A stretch of 64,000 nt of DNA. It comes from Halomonas sp. QHL1 (GTDB lineage Bacteria; Pseudomonadota; Gammaproteobacteria; Pseudomonadales; Halomonadaceae). The stretch lies in assembly GCF_001882345.1 (NCBI RefSeq), contig NZ_MINL01000001.1, forward strand, positions 2,711,357 through 2,775,356. Direction: 5' to 3'. The number at the start of each line of letters is the position of its first letter. Position 1 is the first letter of the stretch. The position numbers and the translations under genes are program-made. Of the stretch, positions 44,939 through 53,449 are shown piece after piece. The notes under the pieces were generated by a model. That model saw nothing but the letters and a program-made list of their open reading frames with translations. It did not search any database and was not told the DNA's origin.

Positions 44939-45198
44939 GATATCAGAATTGGCTACAGATAATGACTAACGCTAGCTTCCACTCCTTGTGCGGGACTCCA
45001 ACCTTGGAATTTACCCTGACTAACGTTCTGATTATCTATTGATTCATCCGTGAATCGAGAAAACATCCTTGCCTTCGCAACATCCTGTTGCTGGCATCTT
45101 CGTCCTACGAAGAAGCATTCAATGATATCTAAAAAGGTAAAAATATTAGATGTCGCTGTTTTTTCCTGAACAACATCATCTGTGTCGTAATGCGTCCT
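44912..45198 (-). ncRNA. candidate CsrA/RsmA-titrating small RNA, copy B
   Basis: Minus-strand RNA ending at a terminator at 44912-44938; the 5' end is uncertain (a TATAGT at 45210-45205 suggests about 45198). Successive hairpins present GGA in the loop: CTTCG-TAGGA-CGAAG (45098-45112), GCAACA-GGA-TGTTGC (45077-45091) and GATTCA-CGGA-TGAATC (45041-45056), with an unpaired AAGGATG between. The core (44958-45056) is about 80 percent identical to copy A, including AATTCCAAGGTTGGAGTCCC. This hairpin series is the hallmark of CsrB/RsmY-type RNAs that sequester CsrA/RsmA. Confidence 0.75.
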
Positions 45199-45415
45199 TA
45201 TCTAACTATATGCATCAAGCATTCCAAACAACCATAATAAAAATAAAATGGTTTAAAATCAATAATTTATTTAAAACGAACTTGTGCCAAAAATAGCTTT
45301 AATTACCAAAATACGTCGCCCAACACTGTGTAAAAATGGCACATGCGAAAAATCTCACCAATCTTGCATGCCAATATTGCACACTTCTACAAATGTTGTG
45401 CGGCGGGATGGTAAA

Positions 45416-46702
45416 TTAAACAAGACGCGAGGAGGGGAAGGCGCAGCGAAACAGCGCGCCCTTGCCGGGGTGAGACTCAATTTGCAGCTGCGCATCGTGA
45501 CGCAACAGCACATGTTTAACGATCGCCAGGCCTAAGCCTGTGCCGCCAGTCGCAGTGCTGCGCCCCTTATCGACACGGTAAAAACGTTCAGTTAGGCGAG
45601 GAATATGAACAGGATCAATCCCTTCACCGTTATCTTCCACCTCAATATAGCCGCCGCCAGTAGCGCTAGCTTTCCAGCGCAGTGTGATTTGGCTGCCTGC
45701 TGGCGTGTAGCGAACCGCATTAAAGGCGAGGTTAGAGACGGCGCTGCGAATTTCCTGTTCACTGCCCAACAGCCGCGCATCGCTCTCAAGCGCCACGGTA
45801 ATGGTATGACGCTGATGCGACAGGGCCAGCGCATCATCACACACGCTTTTTAGTAAAGGCTCGAGCGACAGCGGATGATGATCTTTACCGCCCTGGTCGA
45901 TCTCCAAACGCGAAAGCAACAATAAATCGTTGACCAGATTCTGCATCCGCTGGGTCTGTTCCTGCATTTGTTGGATGCTGCGACCCAATCGTGGCGGAAG
46001 TTGATCAGCAATATCGCTGTAGGTTTCCAAATAGCCCGAAAGGACGGTCAGAGGAGTGCGTAGCTCGTGGGAGACGTTGGCGACAAAGTCACGCCGCATC
46101 TGCTCAAGGCGATGCAAACGGGTAATATCCCTGGCCATCACCAAGCGCTCGTCGTCACCGTAAAGGGTAATTTGATACTGCAGGATGCGCCGTTCATCAA
46201 TGGGAGAAATGAGCGTTAACGGCTCACTGTAGTCACGCGCATTAAAGTAGCTAATAAAACTAGGGTCGCGCAGCAGGTTGGTAATGTGCTGACCACGGTC
46301 GTGGGCGGTTTGTAGCCCTAGCATGGCGGTAGCGGCGCTGTTCCACCACTCCAGGTCTCCGTGGCGGTCAAGCATAACCACGCTATCGCGCATTGCTTCA
46401 GACGACTCTTGAATACGCGCCAAGGTAGCGCGCAGACGGCTCTGGGTAATGCGCTGACTTTTTTGATAGCGGTATAAACGATCGAATAGCTCGCCCCACA
46501 TTCCGCTGGCGGCAGGCGGCTCATCGTGAGGATGGAGGGTGAGCCACCGATAGAGTTCGCGTAACTGTCGCAAGTGGTAAAACAGGCATCCCGAAAGCCC
46601 TGCCGCGAGCCCCAGCCCTGCCGAGCCCAATAGCCAGCCTAGGCAAGTGCCCAGCGTGGCCAGCCACGCTATTCGCCACAGCTCACGACTCCATAAACGC
46701 AC
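45416..46702 (-). CDS. phoR: phosphate-regulon sensor kinase
   Basis: Membrane histidine kinase, 428 residues. Two hydrophobic segments near the N-terminus (about 10-42) form the anchor, a PAS-like domain covers about 95-190, and the H box MRRDFVANVSHELRTPLT has H212. N, G1 and G2 boxes follow (NLAFNAVRYTP, VEDNGEGID, GGTGLGLAIVKHVL). The start is GTG at 46702, two bases after the phoB stop, so the two are co-translated. Activates PhoB when PstSCAB-PhoU signals phosphate shortage. Confidence 0.95.
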   Translation of the reverse strand: MRLWSRELWRIAWLATLGTCLGWLLGSAGLGLAAGLSGCLFYHLRQLRELYRWLTLHPHDEPPAASGMWGELFDRLYRYQKSQRITQSRLRATLARIQESSEAMRDSVVMLDRHGDLEWWNSAATAMLGLQTAHDRGQHITNLLRDPSFISYFNARDYSEPLTLISPIDERRILQYQITLYGDDERLVMARDITRLHRLEQMRRDFVANVSHELRTPLTVLSGYLETYSDIADQLPPRLGRSIQQMQEQTQRMQNLVNDLLLLSRLEIDQGGKDHHPLSLEPLLKSVCDDALALSHQRHTITVALESDARLLGSEQEIRSAVSNLAFNAVRYTPAGSQITLRWKASATGGGYIEVEDNGEGIDPVHIPRLTERFYRVDKGRSTATGGTGLGLAIVKHVLLRHDAQLQIESHPGKGALFRCAFPSSRLV

Positions 46703-46704
46703 AC

Positions 46705-47394
46705 TTACACCCGTGCAGAGAAACGGTAACCGGTACCCCGAACCGTTTGAATCAGGTTTTGATGCACATCACCCAGCGCTTTACGCAAGCGGCGAATATG
46801 CACATCGACCGTACGCTCTTCAACGTAAACATTGCCACCCCACACTTGGTCAAGCAACTGGCTGCGTGTGTAAGCGCGCTCTTGATGGGTCATAAAAAAC
46901 TGCAGCAGACGGTACTCGGTGGGGCCCATTTCCAGCGCTTTGCCGTGGGCGCTTACCCGATGGCTCACCGGATCAAGCAGCAAACCGTTAATCTCAATCG
47001 GGTCTTCAACGCCACGCGGGGTTGCGCGACGCAGCACCGCCTTTAACCGAGCCACCAATTCCCGAGGTGAAAAAGGCTTGGTGATATAGTCATCTGCACC
47101 GGCTTCAAGCCCTTGAATTTTATTATCCTCTTCGCCTTTGGCGGTGAGCATAATAATCGGTATTTCGGCAGTGGCTTCTTCACGCTTTAGGCGTCTCGCC
47201 AGCTCAATACCGCTAGTACCGGGCATCATCCAGTCCAGCAGTAGCAGGTCGGGTTGATGGTCGACCACCATGGCATGAGCATCCTGGGCGTTGTCCGCTT
47301 CGAGCACGCGATAGTCAGCCATTTCCAGCGCGACCGCGATCATCTCGCGAATCGACGCCTCGTCATCGACAATCAGAACGGTCTTGGCGGTCAT
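46705..47394 (-). CDS. phoB: phosphate-regulon response regulator
   Basis: OmpR-family activator, 229 residues. The receiver domain has D10/D11, phospho-acceptor D54 (LLLDWMMPG), and MLTAKGEE with the conserved lysine. The winged-helix domain includes [20 protein letters not shown] and [14 protein letters not shown], typical of PhoB. A Pho box lies 98-115 bases upstream, implying autoactivation. Co-transcribed with phoR. Confidence 0.97.
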   Translation of the reverse strand: MTAKTVLIVDDEASIREMIAVALEMADYRVLEADNAQDAHAMVVDHQPDLLLLDWMMPGTSGIELARRLKREEATAEIPIIMLTAKGEEDNKIQGLEAGADDYITKPFSPRELVARLKAVLRRATPRGVEDPIEINGLLLDPVSHRVSAHGKALEMGPTEYRLLQFFMTHQERAYTRSQLLDQVWGGNVYVEERTVDVHIRRLRKALGDVHQNLIQTVRGTGYRFSARV

Positions 47395-47491
47395 ACCAGA
47401 GCCTCACGGTGTTCGAAAAAACTAGTTCAACGAAAGCGAATTCAAAGATAAAAGTTCAATGACATGTCAGTGACGATAACACCATGACTTG

Positions 47492-47509
47492 ATGACAATT
47501 ATATGACAT
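47492..47509 (-). promoter_or_regulatory. Pho box upstream of phoB
   Basis: On the minus strand ATGTCATATAATTGTCAT contains two TGTCAT units with an 11-base period, matching PhoB direct repeats. It lies between the ubiA stop and phoB. Confidence 0.75.
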
Positions 47510-47518
47510 TCATAGAAA

Positions 47519-48409
47519 TTAGCCCGCCGCAGGCCACCAACTTAGCGCGATACCGGCAAAAATCAGCAGGCCCGACCAGTGATTATTAAGAAATGCCTGG
47601 AAGCAGGGATCCCGCTCCTGATTGCGAATTAAGCGCTGCTGATGCAGAAAAGTCGCCGCCATTGCCGCAAGCCCTAGCCAGAAGAAACCACCTAAACCAA
47701 CCCGCCAGCCTACCCAGGCCAGCAATCCCAAGGTGGCTAGCTGGAGTAAGCCGATAATCAAACGGTCCGCATTTCCAAACAGCACGGCCGTTGATTTAAT
47801 ACCAATTTTTAAATCATCGTCGCGATCGACCATGGCGTACTGGGTATCGTAAGCCACTGTCCAACACACGTTAGCGCAGAACAGCAACCATGCTTCCAGC
47901 GGCACGTAGCCCAGCACGGCGCCAAAAGCCATCGGAATCGCCCAGGAAAACGCAGCGCCCAGCACCACCTGAGGAAAGTGGGTATAACGCTTCATGAACG
48001 GATAAATAATCGCCAGCAGCACCCCGCCCAACGAGAGCAGCACCGTAAACCAGTTGGTCAGTAATACTAGAATAAACGCAGCGGCCACCAGGGCGATAAA
48101 CAGTAACTGGGCTTCGGTTTCGCTGATACGGCCTGTCGCTAGGGGACGATGCTTAGTGCGCTTCACATGGCCGTCAAAGTGACGGTCAGCATAGTCATTG
48201 ACCACGCAGCCCGCAGCCCGCATCACATAAACTCCGGCCACAAAAATCAGCAGCACATTTCTCCCTGGTACACCTTCCGCAGCTACCCATAGTGCCCACA
48301 GGGTCGGCCACATCAAAAGCCATGTGCCTATCGGCCGATTCAAGCGCATTAGCTGTAAAAAGTCTGCCACGCGAGCCCATCCCTTCGGCCGCAACAGTGA
48401 ACGATCCAT
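47519..48409 (-). CDS. ubiA: 4-hydroxybenzoate polyprenyltransferase
   Basis: Prenylates 4-hydroxybenzoate in ubiquinone synthesis; inner-membrane protein, 296 residues. The first aspartate-rich motif [10 protein letters not shown] starts at N71 and is followed by [12 protein letters not shown]. The second is [20 protein letters not shown]. About eight to nine hydrophobic helices. It follows ubiC by 35 bases; GAGG precedes the ATG. Competes with PobA for 4-hydroxybenzoate in principle. Confidence 0.96.
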   Translation of the reverse strand: MDRSLLRPKGWARVADFLQLMRLNRPIGTWLLMWPTLWALWVAAEGVPGRNVLLIFVAGVYVMRAAGCVVNDYADRHFDGHVKRTKHRPLATGRISETEAQLLFIALVAAAFILVLLTNWFTVLLSLGGVLLAIIYPFMKRYTHFPQVVLGAAFSWAIPMAFGAVLGYVPLEAWLLFCANVCWTVAYDTQYAMVDRDDDLKIGIKSTAVLFGNADRLIIGLLQLATLGLLAWVGWRVGLGGFFWLGLAAMAATFLHQQRLIRNQERDPCFQAFLNNHWSGLLIFAGIALSWWPAAG

Positions 48410-48444
48410 GCTTACCTCACGAAGAATAAGATGCAGGCGCTAGC

Positions 48445-49008
48445 CTAGCGCGAAGGCAGGCCAAGATCATCCGCCATCGCCCCCAAAAAATACTCTTGCA
48501 CTAATAACGACAGGCAGCCGTGATAAAAGACGGAGCGCCTTCCCCAGGCCCAACTCCCATCTATACCATTCACGCTAATAAAATGCGGGGGTTGCTTCGT
48601 CGCTTCTAACGGCCCACGAACTAAATCTGGCTGTCGAAATAGCCAACTGCCTAGCGAGCGCTCGCCCAAACTCTCCAAACGCTGGCCCTTTAGCTGCGTG
48701 AGGGGGGCGACCGAGCGTGCCACCACCCACGGTGTTTCATCCAAGCACAGCGCCACTTCCCTCAGCCAAGCGTAGCGCTTGGCGCCAATGCCTAGCGCCT
48801 GAGCCTCATCCTGGCGCGGCCAGCCGACACCCTGTCTTAGCAGCCGTACTCGAAACGGCTTCTCGCCACCCGCGGCCATTAAGCGGGCGGTTAACGAGTC
48901 GGTGGAGGCAACCCACTGCCACCAGGGAGCACTCATTGCAGGCCGCGCCGCATCAATTGGGCGCCAGCGGGAAAATAGAGGAGTTTGCCGATAAGCAGCA
49001 GCCGTCAC
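48445..49008 (-). CDS. ubiC: chorismate pyruvate-lyase
   Basis: Makes 4-hydroxybenzoate from chorismate, the first committed step of ubiquinone synthesis. The 187 residues show the UbiC pattern: WWQWVASTDSLTARLMA near the N-terminus, REVALCLDETPWVVARSVAP, LGERSLGSWLF and a C-terminal FYHGCLSLLVQEYFL. The start is GTG at 49008 with GGAG upstream. Operon with ubiA. Confidence 0.92.
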   Translation of the reverse strand: MTAAAYRQTPLFSRWRPIDAARPAMSAPWWQWVASTDSLTARLMAAGGEKPFRVRLLRQGVGWPRQDEAQALGIGAKRYAWLREVALCLDETPWVVARSVAPLTQLKGQRLESLGERSLGSWLFRQPDLVRGPLEATKQPPHFISVNGIDGSWAWGRRSVFYHGCLSLLVQEYFLGAMADDLGLPSR

Positions 49009-49133
49009 CGAGTTCTCCAGGGCAATTAACGGGTTGGCTAGTGTAACATGGGCACTGAAAGGCTTTTGTTTCAGCTACTTTTTTAACGATTCGGTTTAGC
49101 GCCTCTTTTTTCGCAACTTTTTTTGGTGTCTGC

Positions 49134-50324
49134 ATGCCCGCAACCCAAACACAGAAAACGTCTTCTCACGCTGCGCTGGTGATTATTGGCACTGGCATGG
49201 CTGGTGTTGGCCTTGCCCGTGCATTGCGGCGCCTGGGCGACCAACGCTCAATCACGCTGGTAAGCGCTGACAGCGGCGATGATTACAGCAAGCCGTTGCT
49301 CTCCACCGGCTTCGCCAAGGGCATCGCGCCCGAGCAATTAGCCCAGCGTAGCGCTGCTGAACTAGGCGAAGAGCTAAATGCCCAGATGGTTATCCACACC
49401 CAGGTAGACGCACTGGATGTGGATAACCAAGCAATTCTTCTTGAAGACGGCATGCTGCTCGGCTACGACACACTGGTGCTGGCCACCGGCGCTGCACCAC
49501 GGTTGCCCTTCAGCATTGAGCCCAGCGTAGCCCCACGCTGCTTTACCATCAACGACTTAGACGACTACCGCCGCTTTCACATGGCGCTAGACCACGGCCC
49601 AGCACGGGTGGCGATTATTGGCGCGGGGCTGGTCGGCTGTGAATTTGCCAACGACCTTCACGCTGGTGGTCATCACGTCAGCGTCATTGCCCCCGAGGGA
49701 AGCCTGCTTCCCCGCTTGCTGCCACCGCCCTTAGGGAACGCCCTGGGCGATGCCTTTAGCGAAGCAGGGATCCACCTTCACCTTGGCCGTTCGATTGATT
49801 CCATCGCGGCCGAAAACGGCGAAGACATCGTATTACGTCTGGATAACGGCGGCACCGTCTGCGCTGATCTCGTGCTGATGGCAACCGGCCTTGCCCCTCG
49901 TACGGCGCTTGCCGAAGCGGCTGGTTTAAGCGTCTCGCCTAGCGGTATAGTCGTTGACCGCCAGTTGCGTACTTCGCACCCCAATATCTACGCTCTGGGC
50001 GATGCGGCCTGCGTGGAGGGCGTTAATGCTATGTACGTTCAGCCCTTGCAAGCCAGCGCTAAGGCGCTGGCGGCAACCCTTTCAGGCTCGCCCACACCGG
50101 TTAGCTTTGGCGCTTGGCCGGTAGTGGTTAAAACGCCGCTGCTGCCAGTGGTGGCCTACCCGCCAACCACCACGCCCGAACGCTGGAGAATTGAAGGCGA
50201 AGGCGTTGATATCAGTGCCTTGGCTGAAAATAAAGACGGACGTTTGATTGGTTTTGCGTTGACAGGCGGCTGCGTGAGAAGGAAAGTGGAGCTTTCCAGA
50301 GCAGCGCCTGCGCTGCTAGGCTGA
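49134..50324 (+). CDS. rubredoxin reductase-like FAD/NAD oxidoreductase
   Basis: NADH-dependent flavoprotein, 396 residues. It has FAD loop IIGTGMAGVGLARALRR near 17-33, LVLATGAAPRLPF, the NAD loop VAIIGAGLVGCEFANDL near 158-174 and the second FAD motif NIYALGDAACV. It resembles Pseudomonas RubB/AlkT, which reduces rubredoxin for alkane hydroxylation or oxidative stress defence, and lies in the equivalent place near ubiC and HU. No rubredoxin gene (about 55 codons, CxxC pairs) is beside it. The ribosome site is weak. Confidence 0.82.
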   Translation: MPATQTQKTSSHAALVIIGTGMAGVGLARALRRLGDQRSITLVSADSGDDYSKPLLSTGFAKGIAPEQLAQRSAAELGEELNAQMVIHTQVDALDVDNQAILLEDGMLLGYDTLVLATGAAPRLPFSIEPSVAPRCFTINDLDDYRRFHMALDHGPARVAIIGAGLVGCEFANDLHAGGHHVSVIAPEGSLLPRLLPPPLGNALGDAFSEAGIHLHLGRSIDSIAAENGEDIVLRLDNGGTVCADLVLMATGLAPRTALAEAAGLSVSPSGIVVDRQLRTSHPNIYALGDAACVEGVNAMYVQPLQASAKALAATLSGSPTPVSFGAWPVVVKTPLLPVVAYPPTTTPERWRIEGEGVDISALAENKDGRLIGFALTGGCVRRKVELSRAAPALLG

Positions 50325-50432
50325 TTTTCGTCGCGTTCACGACTAGGCTAGAGAAGCTAACCTAATCGGCTACGCACCCAACAACATGCATTTGTTTGAT
50401 GTTTGATTTCTTTTAAAAAGGGGAGATTCCTT

Positions 50433-50705
50433 ATGCGCAAACCTGAACTCGCTGCAGCCATCGCTGAAAATGCCGACCTGTCCAAAGATAAAGCCGGCCA
50501 AGTGCTGAACGTTATTCTGGACGAGATCACCAACAGCGTTGCTAAGGGCGAAGACGTTGCTCTGATTGGTTTTGGCACCTTCACAGTACGTGAGCGCGCA
50601 GCCCGCACCGGCAAAAACCCCCAGACCGGTGCTCCGCTGCAAATTCCGGCTAGCAAAAACGTTGCCTTTAAGCCAGGCAAAGGACTTAAGGACGCCGTTT
50701 CCTAA
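50433..50705 (+). CDS. HU-family DNA-binding protein
   Basis: A 90-residue nucleoid protein. The HU signature is GFGTFTVRERAARTGKNPQTG, with IPASKNVAFKPGKGLKDAV at the end. MRKPELAAAIAENADLSK begins the helical part. GGGGAG precedes the ATG at 50433, which is chosen over one ten codons earlier. Its stop overlaps the next start by one base. Confidence 0.94.
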   Translation: MRKPELAAAIAENADLSKDKAGQVLNVILDEITNSVAKGEDVALIGFGTFTVRERAARTGKNPQTGAPLQIPASKNVAFKPGKGLKDAVS

Positions 50706-51061
50706 TGAAGCTCAAGCTGACGCTGTGGCTGCTGGGCGTACTGCTCAAACGCGCCCTGCGCCGCAAGCCGCGCTTTCGTGAACAGCTAGAACGCATGCGC
50801 GGCCTGGATTGGGGAATTGCCACAGAAGATCTAAGTATTGCCCGCCACTACCGGATGACACCGAAAAGTGTCAGTACCGGCAAAGGGCTGCCCGTGGACT
50901 TAGATCTTGAGCTACGCTTCCGTGATCAGGATACCGCCTTGAAAGTGCTCAAAAAGCCAACCCAGCAGGCCTTTCTCGACGGCATGATGAACGGCGACGT
51001 GCGCTTGGTGGGTGATTCCGCCGATATGAATAAGCTGCAAAAACTACTCAAGTATTTGTAG
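50705..51061 (+). CDS. conserved hypothetical protein, possible SCP2-like domain
   Basis: A 118-residue basic protein translated directly after HU (TAATG overlap). It has a hydrophobic or amphipathic N-terminus (LKLTLWLLGVLLKRALRRKP) and an alpha/beta C-terminal part. The end, AFLDGMMNGDVRLVGDSADM then NKLQKLLKYL, resembles SCP2-like lipid-binding domains. A small gene also neighbours the HU-like gene in Pseudomonas as I recall it. Function not known. Confidence 0.65.
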   Translation: MKLKLTLWLLGVLLKRALRRKPRFREQLERMRGLDWGIATEDLSIARHYRMTPKSVSTGKGLPVDLDLELRFRDQDTALKVLKKPTQQAFLDGMMNGDVRLVGDSADMNKLQKLLKYL

Positions 51062-51067
51062 CTTTTA

Positions 51068-51089
51068 CCCGCCACGTAAATGTGGCGGG
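51068..51089 (+). terminator. hairpin after the HU operon
   Basis: CCCGCCAC-GTAAAT-GTGGCGGG is a perfect 8-bp GC-rich stem seven bases after the stop codon. The following ATTCCCC is poor in T, so the call is tentative. Confidence 0.55.
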
Positions 51090-51238
51090 ATTCCCCTTCA
51101 AGATCCCCTTTCAATGAGCCTCGACTTCTGCCTACCCTTTATTGGCTGCTTTCTACCGTCACTTAAAAACAACCACCGCTTTAAGCCTACACACTAAGCA
51201 TTTATACTAAAGTCTAATAATTACCCATAAGAGCCTCT

Positions 51239-53449
51239 ATGCCCATTTCTTTGCCGCTGCGGCGCCTTTGGACCCTGGATAAATTCGCCTACAGCCTGCG
51301 CGTTTTTATAGCGTTCAGCGGTGCGCTGCTGTTCAGCGGTTTAATGGGCAATGTAGCGCTGGTTATTCCGCTTTTTCTGGGCATTATCGCCTGTGCGCTG
51401 TCTGAAACCGACGACAGCTGGCAAGGCCGTTTCCAAGCGCTGCTGGTAACACTCGTGTGTTTTACCTCGGCGTCATTTATTGTGCAGTGGCTGTTTCCCT
51501 GGCCGTGGCTGTTTGTTGTGGGGCTAGGGCTTTCGACCTTTACCCTGATAATGCTCGGCGCTATCGGTCAGCGTTACGCCACCATCGCTTCAGGCACGCT
51601 AATACTGTCGATCTATTCGATGATCAATATCGAGCAGCACGGCGGGGTGGATGAAGACGTGGCAGCGCGCCAACTGCTGCTATTGGCCGGAGCGGTGTGG
51701 TACGGGGTCATCTCCATAGTGTGGTGCGCGCTGTTTTCGCGCCAGCCGGTCAAGCAGAGCATGGCACGGGTGTATAAAGCGCTAGGCGAGTTCCTGATAC
51801 TGAAATCGGCGCTGTTTGAACCGGTGCGCGGTGTCGATGTGGAAGCGCGTCGGGTGGCTTTGGCGCGCCAAAACGGCAAAGTTGTCGCTGCGCTCAATCA
51901 AGCTAAAGAGATGATTTTCAGGCGCTTAGAGGGGCAGCGCGGCGACCAAAAACTCAACCGCTACCTACGCATCTACTTTATCGCACAGGATATTCACGAA
52001 CGCGCCAGCTCCACTCACTACCCCTATAGCGCGCTCAGCAAAGCCTTTTTCCACCATGATGTGCTGTTTCGCTGTCAGCGGCTGCTGGATCAACAGGGGC
52101 GCGCTTGTCGCCAACTGGCCAAATCGCTGCTGCTCAATCGTCCATTTGACCACCAGCAGAGCGAAGAAGCCCTGGCCGACTTACACGCCTCGATTGAGAA
52201 CCTGCGTGACCGGGGTAAGCCCGAGTGGCGCCCGCTGCTGTACCCCCTAAGCGCTCTAGCCGACAACTTAGCTACCCTGGAGAACCAGCTCGCCAGCGCC
52301 CACAATCCCGGCGTCAGCGATGAGCGACGCGACAGTTCGCTATATGACCGCTCACCGTCAAGTTTACTGGAAGCATGGAAGCGGGTGCGCCTGAATTTTA
52401 CCCTTGGCTCCCCCACTTTTCGCCATGCGGTGCGGCTCTCCATTGCCCTAATGACCGGTTACGGGCTAATGCAGTGGATCGACCCCGAGCAGGGCTTTTG
52501 GATTCTGCTGACCACGCTGTTTGTCTGCCGACCCAATTTTGCGACGACGCGGCGATTTTTGTCCCAGCGGATTATGGGCACGGTACTGGGCCTTACAGTG
52601 GGGTGGGCGTCGATCAGCCTCTTTCCGCACCCGCTAGTGCAGAGCATGATCGCCGTGGCCGCCGGAGTTTCCTTTTTCGCCAACCGCGAAAAACACTACG
52701 TCATCGCCACCGCTTCCATCACCCTATTGGTGCTGTGCAGTTTCAACCAGGTAGGCGATGGCTTTAACCTGATCTTGCCACGTCTGCTCGATACCTTGAT
52801 TGGCTCACTGATTGCGGGCTTAGCGGTGTTTTTTATTCTGCCCGACTGGCAGGGCCGCAGGCTTTATCGCGAAGCCGCCAACGCGCTCAATAACCACCGC
52901 CGCTACCTGGATGAGATTATCCACCAGTACGAGGAGGGCAAGCAGGATGATTTGGCCTATCGCCTAGCGCGGCGCAATGCCCATAACGCCGACGCAGCGC
53001 TCTCCACCCTGCTCACCAATATGCTCCATGAGCCGGGGCACTACCGAAAGCAGGACGCGGACAACGGGCTGCGCTTTTTAGTGCTCTCCAATACTCTGCT
53101 CAGCCATCTCTCTGCACTGGGCGCTCATCGCCACCAGTTGGCAGACGATGAAGATGACGCCACGCTGGTGCCGGTATCAAAACGCATCGGTGAGCTGCTG
53201 GGACAGATCGCCGAGCGATTAAACCAGCGCCAGCCGGTTGAACCACTCACGGATCAAGCTGCCGAGTTATTAGCCCAGCTAGAAGAGAAAAGTGCGCTAT
53301 CAGCAGATGAAAAAGCCGTTACGCTCTACCGTCCTATCCAAAGCCAACTGCGACTTATTACCGAGCAGCTCTCCCCGCTGGGTGAGGCCGCCAATCGATT
53401 GGTGGGAAGCGAAGAGCAGACACTAAGCGCTCCCACTTCAACTGCTTAA
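51239..53449 (+). CDS. yccS: YccS-like FUSC-family membrane protein
   Basis: A 736-residue inner-membrane protein with two hydrophobic blocks (about 20-160 and 395-530) and two soluble regions, the layout of FUSC/aromatic acid exporter proteins. The N-terminus resembles E. coli YccS (LGAIGQRYATIASGTLILSI and DDSWQGRFQALLVTLVCFTS). Related proteins (AaeB) export hydroxybenzoates; that role is not shown here. Its stop overlaps the convergent recG stop by four bases. Confidence 0.85.
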   Translation: MPISLPLRRLWTLDKFAYSLRVFIAFSGALLFSGLMGNVALVIPLFLGIIACALSETDDSWQGRFQALLVTLVCFTSASFIVQWLFPWPWLFVVGLGLSTFTLIMLGAIGQRYATIASGTLILSIYSMINIEQHGGVDEDVAARQLLLLAGAVWYGVISIVWCALFSRQPVKQSMARVYKALGEFLILKSALFEPVRGVDVEARRVALARQNGKVVAALNQAKEMIFRRLEGQRGDQKLNRYLRIYFIAQDIHERASSTHYPYSALSKAFFHHDVLFRCQRLLDQQGRACRQLAKSLLLNRPFDHQQSEEALADLHASIENLRDRGKPEWRPLLYPLSALADNLATLENQLASAHNPGVSDERRDSSLYDRSPSSLLEAWKRVRLNFTLGSPTFRHAVRLSIALMTGYGLMQWIDPEQGFWILLTTLFVCRPNFATTRRFLSQRIMGTVLGLTVGWASISLFPHPLVQSMIAVAAGVSFFANREKHYVIATASITLLVLCSFNQVGDGFNLILPRLLDTLIGSLIAGLAVFFILPDWQGRRLYREAANALNNHRRYLDEIIHQYEEGKQDDLAYRLARRNAHNADAALSTLLTNMLHEPGHYRKQDADNGLRFLVLSNTLLSHLSALGAHRHQLADDEDDATLVPVSKRIGELLGQIAERLNQRQPVEPLTDQAAELLAQLEEKSALSADEKAVTLYRPIQSQLRLITEQLSPLGEAANRLVGSEEQTLSAPTSTA

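Noticed and set aside
45284-45535. Plus-strand open frame of 83 codons near the 3' end of phoR
   Set aside because: It overlaps the phoR 3' end antisense, has no ribosome site, and its composition is not protein-like.
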